Positions 1-8,100 of a DNA stretch of 22,672 nt are shown in pieces; the stretch's first letter is position 1, and every line of letters starts with the position of its first letter. Source of the DNA: a virus; the IMG/VR virus record IMGVR_UViG_3300027848_000107, positions 1 through 22,672 of that record; one strand, 5' to 3'. The position numbers and the translations under genes were made by a program. The notes beneath the pieces were generated by a model. The model did not search any database, was not told where the DNA came from, and saw only the letters and a program-made list of their open reading frames with translations.

Positions 1-1587
1 GTCGAAACATCTATCCTTGATCGTGTGCAGGCTTACGAAGATGCAGGAGTTGACCGGGATACAGCCCTCTCTCAAGCTATCGGTGATGTAGCAGCTGACC
101 TCGGCACTACAGAAACAGCCTTGCTAGCCCAGATTGGTACTACTCGAGATGAGTTAGCAAACCAGTTCACTGCGGGCTTATCCGCACTAGAAACTGATCT
201 TACAACGTTGATTGAGCAGAACGATGGTGATGTCGACGCTGCACTGACACAGCTGGCAAGTGATCTTGGTACTACCGAGGATTCACTTCTCGCAGAGATT
301 GGTACTACTCGAGATGAGTTAACAACCCAGTTCACCGAGGGTTTGGCGGACGTAACTTCAGACGTCGAGGATGTCCAAGATACAGTAACCAATGTTGAAG
401 ATATCCTTGGTGGTCCCGGAATTGCAGACGACCCGAGTACCGTAGAGGACGAAGCTCAAGACCCGACAGGGTTGTTTGCTACTATCGACATGTACGAAAA
501 GGCAGGGTTTACTCGTGACGAAGCCCTAGCAGCCGCGATAGGCGAGGTATCTACCGCACTAGGTGTAACAGAAGACAACCTGTTAGCCACTATAGGGGAA
601 ACTGAAACCTCCTTGTTGGGTGCTATCGGGGAGTCAGAAACCTCTGTATTGGACGCTCTTGGGGAAACTGCGGGTCAATTATCTGCGGACATTGCGGACT
701 CCAAAACAGAGTTATTGTCGCTCATTGAGGCGAATGAAGCTGCGGGTATGACCCGTGACGAAGCTACTCAAGCTGCAGTAAGTGAACTAGCGACTGCGTT
801 CAACGTAGGGCGTACTGAACTACTTTCCGCTATTGGCGAGACAGAAGCCTCGTTAACCAGTCAGATTGGGGATGTAGAGACCAACCTCGGTGCAGATATT
901 CAGACTGTTGCGGACCTTATAGGTAAGCCAGCACGCGATGTTACACAGACAGACGTTGATTTTGTTATTGACCTTATCGCGCAAGAGAATGTGTCCGCGG
1001 AGATTACTCAGCGGTACGACGTTACAGGCGATGGTATCCTTGACATAAACGACCAAAACATGTTAACGGGTGCCCTACAAGGCGACCAAGATGTAGCCTT
1101 TGCGGACACATCTATGTTCGACCCTGCAACGGGACTATACCTGCAGCAGGAGACAGACACGCAGACGCAGCTGGACGCAATCCTTGACATGAACACGCAG
1201 ATCAACACGCAGATCAACACGCAGATTCAAACGAATCAGCGGAAAGATAATATCAGCAGGATGATGAAGGAGCTTAACGCATCTTCTGACGCTACGGGGC
1301 AACAAGTAGACGTGACCACTCCGGGCTCGATGAACATTACCACTACGGGCCCGATGAACATTGACTACCTGTACGATATAAGCGGAGACAGTGTTTTTGC
1401 TACGCCACAACAGGCACAGTTATTTGGTAGTCCCTATGGTGGCACAAGGGATACACAACCAGCCCAAGCGCCGTCTAACTCACCGACGCAACCTAGAGCG
1501 AGGGGGCGGGCCCGCGGGTTTGCTGAGGGTGGACAGGTAGAGGACGAGAATGATATGTTGTTAAGGATACTTGGAGATATGAAATGA
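1..1587 (+). CDS. Repeat-rich coiled-coil virion protein with EF-hand/dockerin-like loop (5' partial)
   Basis: The frame is open from base 1, so the true start lies upstream; the first in-frame candidate is a GTG at 25, used for numbering (520 residues). Residues 3-300 hold four diverged copies of a module of about 65-90 residues with the pattern YExAGxTRDEALxxAIGEV...LGxTExxLL, starting near 3, 66, 156 and 236. Between them run 11-residue (hendecad) repeats such as LLGAIGESETS, which suggests a long coiled coil. D332-D343 (DVTGDGILDIND) fits a dockerin-type EF-hand calcium loop. The C-terminal half is Gln/Thr-rich, with NTQI repeats at about 390-401, and ends in a Pro/Arg-rich stretch with GFAEGG (498-503). 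ORF order and composition suggest a structural, fibre- or stalk-like virion protein; this is inference. A tape-measure-like role is an alternative. The stop overlaps the next start by four bases. Confidence 0.75.
   Translation, partial: VETSILDRVQAYEDAGVDRDTALSQAIGDVAADLGTTETALLAQIGTTRDELANQFTAGLSALETDLTTLIEQNDGDVDAALTQLASDLGTTEDSLLAEIGTTRDELTTQFTEGLADVTSDVEDVQDTVTNVEDILGGPGIADDPSTVEDEAQDPTGLFATIDMYEKAGFTRDEALAAAIGEVSTALGVTEDNLLATIGETETSLLGAIGESETSVLDALGETAGQLSADIADSKTELLSLIEANEAAGMTRDEATQAAVSELATAFNVGRTELLSAIGETEASLTSQIGDVETNLGADIQTVADLIGKPARDVTQTDVDFVIDLIAQENVSAEITQRYDVTGDGILDINDQNMLTGALQGDQDVAFADTSMFDPATGLYLQQETDTQTQLDAILDMNTQINTQINTQIQTNQRKDNISRMMKELNASSDATGQQVDVTTPGSMNITTTGPMNIDYLYDISGDSVFATPQQAQLFGSPYGGTRDTQPAQAPSNSPTQPRARGRARGFAEGGQVEDENDMLLRILGDMK
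133..321 (+). repeat. Direct repeat pair, 24 bp exact, 165 bp apart
   Basis: Bases 133-156 recur exactly at 298-321 (core ggtactactcgagatgag), followed by nearly identical bases. The 165-bp offset is 55 codons, so the repeat keeps frame and encodes the IGTTRDEL segment of two neighbouring modules. This indicates recent duplication or gene conversion between modules of the coiled-coil protein. Confidence 0.85.
1192..1224 (+). repeat. 12-bp tandem repeat encoding NTQI
   Basis: The unit aacacgcagatc occurs 2.75 times in tandem (1192-1200 with its following atc, 1204-1212, 1216-1224), encoding NTQINTQINTQI. It keeps frame and sits in a Gln/Thr-rich linker of the first gene, so its length probably varies between relatives by slippage. 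Confidence 0.8.
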
Positions 1588-2246
1588 GTTGGTTTGATGA
1601 TATTAAGGGGCTGTTCTCCAATTCTGATGGTGAGGCAAGCCTTACTCGGGGTCTTGTATCCCTTGGCGGTGGCTATCTTCTCAATAACTCAGGTGCAGGT
1701 CAAGCGGAGATACCCCAGACAGGGTATCAAGGTGGTATTCCTGAGTACGAAGCGCAGCGCCAACCAGTGCCGGGCACGTATGACCCAAATCGACGCCCCG
1801 GAAGCGGTGGGCAGCGCTACTTTACAGATACACAATACGCCCCTAAGAGCGCCACTCCTGCGGCCCCTATGTCTGCGGATGGACTTGCTACGTTAAATGC
1901 AAACAACCCCGCGCGTGAAGAACGCCGACCCGGGGGACCAAGAACTCCCCCCGTGCAGAATCTAGCTGCAGGTGGGCTAGCTACGCTTAAAGAAGGTAAA
2001 TACCTCAATGGTGCCAGTGATGGTATGGCCGACGAAGTTCCCGCACGTATTGATGGCCCACAAGAAGCACGTCTTAGTGACGGTGAGTTTGTGATTCCAG
2101 CTGATGTTGTGAGCCACCTCGGTAACGGTAACTCCGATGCAGGTGCAAAGATGCTCAAGGGTATGATGGACCGAGTGCGTAAAGCGCGTACTGGAAACGA
2201 AAAACAGGGCAAGCAAATTGACCCTAACAAATTTTTACCAGAGTGA
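1584..2246 (+). CDS. Small virion-associated protein with conserved SDGEFVIPADVV C-terminal domain
   Basis: This 220-residue protein starts at the ATG of an ATGA overlap with the preceding stop, so translation is probably coupled. Residues 1-125 are Gly/Pro-rich and of low complexity. Residues 146-200 form a compact conserved-looking domain: DGMADEVPARIDG, then RLSDGEFVIPADVVSHLG, then a short helix AGAKMLKGMMDRVR. I recall similar C-termini from structural-region proteins of uncultured marine phages, but know of no assigned function. Just before it, AAGGLATLKEG (128-138) resembles the GGxxxFAEG motifs of the flanking proteins. Position inside the virion gene run suggests a minor structural or assembly protein; no enzymatic motif is visible. 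A 100-residue ORF in another frame (1594-1896) is treated as a shadow. Confidence 0.7.
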   Translation: MSWFDDIKGLFSNSDGEASLTRGLVSLGGGYLLNNSGAGQAEIPQTGYQGGIPEYEAQRQPVPGTYDPNRRPGSGGQRYFTDTQYAPKSATPAAPMSADGLATLNANNPAREERRPGGPRTPPVQNLAAGGLATLKEGKYLNGASDGMADEVPARIDGPQEARLSDGEFVIPADVVSHLGNGNSDAGAKMLKGMMDRVRKARTGNEKQGKQIDPNKFLPE

Positions 2247-2254
2247 GGTGAATC

Positions 2255-3124
2255 ATGGCTGATCCTGCAGACGTTATCCCGACAACCGCCGACCCCCTTG
2301 TAGGGCAAGAGACCGGTAGAGAGTCCTCCCTATCTACTTGGGCTGGTCCGTATGTTACGGATATGCTTGGCAAGGGTCAGGCGCTTTCTAATGAAGGTTA
2401 TAACGCCTACATGGGCCCGCTCACTGCGGGTGCTTCTGGCCTGCAGGATGCCGCCTTTCAAGGCATTGGAAATCTGGCAATCCCCACGGAGCAGATGGGT
2501 GTCGGGGGTTATGAACAGCAGCAGTTCAAGGGGGACACTGCACAAAACTATATGAACCCATACCTGCAAGCGTCACTGAACCCACAGTTGGAAGAAGCTA
2601 GACGGCAAGCGGGTATCACTGCCACGCAGAACGCTAACCAGTTTGCTGGTGCTTATGGTGGATCAGCGCAAGCACTGTTTAACGCAGAATCTAATCGCAA
2701 TCTTGAGCAGAATCTCTCCGCTATTACCGGTCAAGGTTACGCAAGCGCGTACGACCGAGGCCTACAACAGTTTAACACCGAGGCTGATCGCGGTATGGTC
2801 GCACAAGATAAAGTCAATCTGTATGGCAATACTGGTATTCAGGGGCTGGCAGACTTAGGCGGCATTCAACGGGGTATCGAGTCCGAAGGTGTCGTTGCAG
2901 ACCGTATGCAGTTTGAGGAAGAGCGAGACTTCCCGTACAAACAGGTTCAGTATATGCAGTCATTGCTGCAAGGTCTCCCAATCGGGGCGCAGTCTTATAG
3001 CTACGCAGCGCCGAGTGCACTGTCTGAAACTCTGTCGGGTGCTGGTGGCCTTAGCGCAATCTACGACACTTTATTTGGTGGCGGCGCTGGCGGTGGAACA
3101 ACATCGGGTGGGAGTGGTACATAA
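2255..3124 (+). CDS. YMNPY-type phage structural protein, probable minor virion/ejection protein
   Basis: The 289-residue protein starts at an ATG eight bases after the previous stop, with GAGGTG upstream as ribosome binding site. Its key segment is YMNPYLQASL (99-108), followed by a Gln/Ala-rich helix and AGAYGGSAQALFNAE (131-145). This YMNPY...F/YGGS arrangement recurs in phage structural proteins that lie next to internal virion or DNA-transfer proteins, as I recall them. The remainder is predicted helical and rich in Gln, Ala and Gly, ending in a poly-Gly/Ser/Thr tail (about 270-289). No transmembrane segment or catalytic motif is evident. Its place before the giant polyvalent-type protein supports a role in the tail or the ejected internal proteins, but this is inference. 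The stop overlaps the next start by one base (TAATG). Confidence 0.7.
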   Translation: MADPADVIPTTADPLVGQETGRESSLSTWAGPYVTDMLGKGQALSNEGYNAYMGPLTAGASGLQDAAFQGIGNLAIPTEQMGVGGYEQQQFKGDTAQNYMNPYLQASLNPQLEEARRQAGITATQNANQFAGAYGGSAQALFNAESNRNLEQNLSAITGQGYASAYDRGLQQFNTEADRGMVAQDKVNLYGNTGIQGLADLGGIQRGIESEGVVADRMQFEEERDFPYKQVQYMQSLLQGLPIGAQSYSYAAPSALSETLSGAGGLSAIYDTLFGGGAGGGTTSGGSGT

Positions 3125-5175
3125 TGGATATGGAAAACGGCGGACTCGACGCACAAGTAGAACAACGTATGGATGCCTACCGAGGCAACCCACAGAAGCT
3201 ACAGCAGCGCTACGGGCAGAACAAAGAGCTTCTGGACCTTTTGGCCCTGCAGAAACTGACGTCTGAGAAGAAAGCAGCTTCTCGTGATATGCAGATGCAG
3301 ATGCAGCAGCAGCCCGGCACCATTGCGCAGCAGCGCGAACAAGAAGCCTTAGACCTAACGAAGGAGGAGATGCGTGGTACACTCGGTGATCTTGCGGGTC
3401 GTACAAAGGGTACGCTAGATAACAAGCAGATGATGCAGCAAAAGAACATGCAGCAGATGGCGCAATCTGCAAGTCAACCTCCGCAAGGGGGTATCGCTAG
3501 TCTTGGTGGTCGCCCTGCTGCCCCTGCTGCCCCTGCTGGTCCTCCCCAGTCGCAAGGTATCGCTGGCGTACGTATGGCGCAGGCTCAACAACGTCCCCCT
3601 GTTCGTATGGCACAAGGCGGGATTGTGTCCTTTGCTGAAGGTCAAGGCGTGACCGGTCAGGCCGGTCTTCAAGGTGAAAAATCACTTCAAGAGAAGATTG
3701 CGATTATCAACGCACAGCCTGAGTTAAACCAACTTCAAAAATTCAGTCTTATTAAACAAATTATGGCACAGGAGCCCAAGCCGGAATGGCAAGGTCTCCC
3801 ATCTATGGTTCCCGTAGGTCGAGAAAGCAGTGCGCGTATGCCCGGACAGAACGGGCTTATTCCCGCGGGGTCAGGTACTAACGCCCTAGATGTTATGGCG
3901 GCAACAAACCCGCAGATAGCCCCCCTGCAGCGGGAGCCGAAGCCAGAAGCGCAACGTCCCCCATCTATGGTTCCCGTAGGTCGAGAAAGCAGTGCGCGTA
4001 TGCCCGGACAGAACGGGCTTATTCCCGCGGGGTCAGGTACTAACGCCCTAGATGTTATGGCGGCAACAAACCCGCAGATCGCACCGCCGCGTCCTGCTCC
4101 CGCTCCAGCTCCGGCTCACAGACCTGTTCCTCGCCCTGCCCCTGCTCCAGCTCCGGCTCACAGACCTGTTCCTCGCCCTGCCCCTGCTCCCGCTGCAGGG
4201 GGGCTATCTGCGCTGCTAAACCAGAAGGGCGAAACACCTCCGAGGGCGGCGCAAGTTCCGACTCCAGAAGATACCGCGGCGGCGTTTACTGTACCACAAA
4301 CAGCTGGGACCGGCGGCGGCGGCGGTGCTATGCCCGCACAGAGTATGACAAACGCGGACTCTGCCTTCCTAAAAGGCGCACGGATGTCTGATGAGTATAC
4401 CGGGCGTGCGGATGCAAATGCGTCCTATGAAGGTATGAAAGAGCGTCTGGCCGAGTTTGATGATGAAAATTACGGTCCTAATGGCGACTTGAACTCGTTC
4501 TTGATCGGTATGGGTGGTACAGGTTCTATCGGTTCTGCAATGAGTGGTGGCTATAGCTCCATGCTTCGCAACAAGAACAACCGTCGTAACCGTCTCATGG
4601 ACGAGTTTAAGATGGAGCAAGACCGTATCGGCACCGACGCTGTGTTTTCCGCGTCAGGGATTAAGTTAGGTACACAGCTCGCGGCAGACGCCGCTGCTAA
4701 CGAACGTAGTATGAGAGCCGCCGCAGCGACAATGGGGGCTGCTCAAATACGGCAAGCTACCGCGGATGCTGACCGCCTATTCAATGTGTATAACGTTCAG
4801 TTAAAGGCCGCAGGGGAGCAAGCGGAAGCACTACGGGCGAGGGAGAAGTTCGACGACGCTACGGCCCTTAACCTCCTACAGTTAGCAGCGAAGACTCGTA
4901 GTGAACTAACCTCAGAGGTTATGGCTGACGACCCCATGATGCAGCGATTCAATATGCAGCTCCAAGGCGCAGCGGGTGACAAGGAGGCTATGGCGGTAGC
5001 ACAGCAGAACATAGACACGCGGGCGCAGGTATTATCCTTTATGGTCGACGCAATGATGAACGATAGCAATCTGCTGAACCTAGAAACAGCCGCGGCCCGG
5101 CGGTTTGAAAGTAAGTTCGGGGTACCTGAAATAACTGAAGATGACGTGGAAACCTCTACCGTTGAGGGGGAATAA
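3124..5175 (+). CDS. Low-complexity Gln/Pro/Ala-rich virion protein with internal duplication
   Basis: This is a 683-residue protein. Residues 1-100 are charged and helical with Met/Gln runs (MQMQMQQQ near 58). Residues 114-180 are Pro/Ala/Gly-rich and carry QGGIASLGG and AQGGIVSFAEGQG (163-175). Residues 225-319 hold two copies of a 54-residue block containing PSMVPVGRESSARMPG, and 327-356 hold a (PA)n HRPVP repeat. The C-terminal 250 residues are predicted helical with a coiled coil at about 500-600. N-termini of this type (GGLDAQVEQRMDAYRGNP) recur in marine phage structural regions, as I recall them. No enzymatic motif is seen. It is likely a virion component whose disordered middle tolerates expansion. 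It starts on a TAATG overlap and ends four bases before the next gene. Confidence 0.7.
   Translation: MDMENGGLDAQVEQRMDAYRGNPQKLQQRYGQNKELLDLLALQKLTSEKKAASRDMQMQMQQQPGTIAQQREQEALDLTKEEMRGTLGDLAGRTKGTLDNKQMMQQKNMQQMAQSASQPPQGGIASLGGRPAAPAAPAGPPQSQGIAGVRMAQAQQRPPVRMAQGGIVSFAEGQGVTGQAGLQGEKSLQEKIAIINAQPELNQLQKFSLIKQIMAQEPKPEWQGLPSMVPVGRESSARMPGQNGLIPAGSGTNALDVMAATNPQIAPLQREPKPEAQRPPSMVPVGRESSARMPGQNGLIPAGSGTNALDVMAATNPQIAPPRPAPAPAPAHRPVPRPAPAPAPAHRPVPRPAPAPAAGGLSALLNQKGETPPRAAQVPTPEDTAAAFTVPQTAGTGGGGGAMPAQSMTNADSAFLKGARMSDEYTGRADANASYEGMKERLAEFDDENYGPNGDLNSFLIGMGGTGSIGSAMSGGYSSMLRNKNNRRNRLMDEFKMEQDRIGTDAVFSASGIKLGTQLAADAAANERSMRAAAATMGAAQIRQATADADRLFNVYNVQLKAAGEQAEALRAREKFDDATALNLLQLAAKTRSELTSEVMADDPMMQRFNMQLQGAAGDKEAMAVAQQNIDTRAQVLSFMVDAMMNDSNLLNLETAAARRFESKFGVPEITEDDVETSTVEGE
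3798..4079 (+). repeat. Exact 120-bp direct repeat, 162 bp offset
   Basis: Bases 3798-3917 and 3960-4079 are identical over 120 bp. The offset of 162 bp equals 54 codons, so the frame is preserved. The 42 bases between copies encode a diverged linker (APLQREPKPEAQRP). The absence of any silent differences points to a recent duplication or ongoing homogenisation. Confidence 0.9.
4102..4190 (+). repeat. 42-bp tandem repeat, Pro/Ala-rich
   Basis: Two exact 42-bp units (4102-4143 and 4144-4185) and the start of a third encode 14-residue steps of the type PAPAPAHRPVPRPA. The unit length is a multiple of three. The array probably forms a stiff, unstructured Pro/Ala linker in the 683-residue protein and is prone to change in copy number. 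Confidence 0.9.
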
Positions 5176-5178
5176 AAC

Positions 5179-8100
5179 ATGGCAGTACATACGCTTACTC
5201 TTAAAGACGGGTCTACACGCCGCGTGGAAGCCCCACGGGACACTCCTGTATCTGAACTTGTAGGGCTTGCAAACGGGCAGGGGAGTACATCGGGCGAAGA
5301 GCTCGTGGTGCAGCGTGCGCAGGAACGTAGCGAGCGGTTAGCTGCGCGTGGTACACCACAATACCTAGCTCCCCTAGAGCCAGAAACAGGGTTTCTTGGT
5401 GACATTACCTCGGGCTTTGGTACAGGGTTTGTAGGGGTGGGTGAGACGGCCGCACTGGGTGCCGCTACCTTGCTCGGAGAAGAAAACGAACTTGCTGCCC
5501 GTAGCAGGATTCAGTCAGTTGCGGACGCTATCAAACCCAACGTGAGTAGTGGCGACACGGACGACATTGCCTTCAAGATCGGCCAGACGTTTGGTTCTAT
5601 CGCGGGATTCGCTGCACCTATCGCCCTAGCCGCCGCTTCTGCCCCCGCCGCTCTACCTGCTGCCGCTGTTGGTACCGGTATTGGTGCCCTGTTGGGTGTC
5701 GGGGCTGCAGCTGGTGAGGCCAGTGAACGTGCACGTGAGGGCGGCGCAACCGAAGCACAACGTAACGCAGCAATCCGTAAAGCAGCGCCTATCGGCTTGT
5801 TGGAAGTAGCCCCCCTTGGGCGGTTCATGCGCTCTGTTGACATCCCCGTTATCGGACAGTTCATCAAAGACCTTGGGCCCAAGGCAGTAGAGACAATCGG
5901 CCAGAGGATTACAAACGCCGCTATCACGGGCGGCGCAGAAGCTGCGCAAGAAGTCACCGCGGAGATTGTCCAGAACCTCGCGGAACGTGGGTACAACCCA
6001 GAACGTGCTATCATGGAGGGCACAGGTGGGTCCGCTCTGTACGGCGGCGGTGCGGGTGCCACTATTCAATTCCTTGTGGATGCCTTTACAAACAGCCGTA
6101 AAGCTGGACCGGGTGGAGCGCCTCTACAGATTACGGATCAAAGTGGCGGACCCGCGCCAGAAGGTATCGCAGGTCTCCTACCAGACCGTCGTGAGAGCGA
6201 CGCGAGAGAAGCCATTGGTTCCGCTATCGAGGCCCGTGGGGATATATCGCTCCCTGAGATGCAGGATATTGTACAGCGTACACAGATACCCCTCCCCGCG
6301 TTGGAGAGAGTTGTTGCAGAAGAACGTGAGAAACGTGGTTCCGCCCTCGCACAACGTGCCCGTACCGATATGGAGGCCACCCCAGAAACCCCTGCAGAGG
6401 GTTCTCCCTCACGTATGGCCGCAGCGGTGGCTGACGCAAAAGCAGGGCGTAGCGCTGTACAGTCTGATATTGCGAGAAACGAGCAAGCGGCGCAGGAGGG
6501 CGCAAGAGAGCGCCAAGGGCTACAAGCCGCGGAACGTGGTGACGTAGCAGCCTTTGAGCAACCCGACCTATTCGCTCTACAGCAAGAACAAGAGCAACGT
6601 CGTCTAGGCGAACCCACGCCGGTAGAGCCAGAACTCGATCTACAAGGTTCCCTTGGACCTCAACCACAGCGTACCGAGCGTGACCTTGTGGATATGATGG
6701 ACGAGGAAAGCGCATTCGCAGCGGAAATAGAGACTGAGGAAGCCGCCAAGCGAGACGCTACACAGCTACGCGCGGAGTCAGCTGCAGAGACAGCACAGGG
6801 TAATATGGATACCGATCGTGCCGCTCAGACGTCTGAGGCTCGTACCCGTGTGCTGCAAGACACTGTCGCTACCGCTGGTGATATTAAACAGCCTGTAGCG
6901 TTGCGCAATGCGTTCGAATCCGCGTTGTCTGAAGCTGGACTACGAGAGCCTAAAGCAACGCCCCAAGAGATGGAGAGCCTACGCCGCGCGTCTGGTATGC
7001 TACGTGCAAAAGACCCTGCCGTAGAAGAAGTCACAACGCGAGAAGACGTGAAAGACCCTGCGCAATTAGAGATGGAAGCGCGAGTAGCACCCAAGGGATT
7101 TACCCCTCTTAACAAGCCCGCTGTATCTAGTGTAGACTTAGGCCAACCTCTGGAGGTGTCTAATGTCACGAGTCAAGAAGCTCAACCGGCAACAAGTGGA
7201 AGAAGCGTTCCGCCTGCTATCAGAGATGCAGGGGTGCAACCCCAACGACGAGTTCCTAGCCCTACCCCTGCCGCGCCACTTGCCGGAGAATCTACTGCAC
7301 CTAGAGATGGCGGATTGGGAAGCCCTGTCGTGGAGTCTCGAGTGCCTGATGGAGCAAGTGGCACGGAGCGTAGCGCACTAACTCAACCGACCGAGTTCAA
7401 TCGTGATGCGTTGCCGGGCAGAAAAACAGAAACCGCCGGGCAAGTGATCCCCGGTGTAGCCCGCACTAAAGATGGTAATAAATTATCAGCAGATGCGGAA
7501 GGGCGTTTCGCCCCCAAGCCCGCTAAATCGACCGCTGCAGCTAAGGCTGTGGATAAAGAGGCCACAACTAAAGAAGTTCGCGCATCTCTAAATAAGCGTT
7601 GGGACGATCAAGCTACTGACGAGGTCAAACGGGGGTATGATGCTACCGGCAACCAAGTCAAGGGCGATCCGTTTACCGCAACAGAAAACCGCAAAATCCT
7701 CAAGTTGCTGGAAACTCCCGTCAAGAGCCGTGACAAGGATACACTTGACGCTGTAACAACCTACCTTGGTTTGTATCCGAACCCCGCGGAAGGGCTCTAC
7801 CTTGCGATGCAGGACGTTGCTATGGGCACTCCACAGAGCCGCGGCGATCCGCTACTCAAAGGTACGGGTGGAAAAGCCGCGGGCAAGGCTGTGAAATGGG
7901 CTCAGGAAAACCTCGATAGCAACGGTAAAGAATGGGTCCGTAAGTCTGTTATAGGTATCCAGAAAGACCTGATGAGTGTGGCGGATGCCGACCTGACCGT
8001 TGCACAGTTGAAAGAACGAGGTGTTACTGATGCTTTACAGATGCAGCGCGACAAGGAAGCCTTAGAAGCACAGCGTGAAGAAGCCGAGGCTATGCTTGAG

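Noticed and set aside
1594-1896. 100-aa ORF in another frame of the 220-aa gene
   Set aside because: It begins ten bases inside the real gene without its own Shine-Dalgarno and has no recognisable pattern; shadow.
4797-5405. 202-aa minus-strand ORF across a gene boundary
   Set aside because: It is antisense to two well-supported virion genes, is Ser/Arg/Cys-rich, and has no leader; typical antisense shadow.
5966-6547. 193-aa plus-strand ORF inside the giant gene
   Set aside because: No convincing ribosome binding site, Arg/Ser/Val-rich shadow composition, and the parent frame here is itself well structured, unlike the case at 7163.
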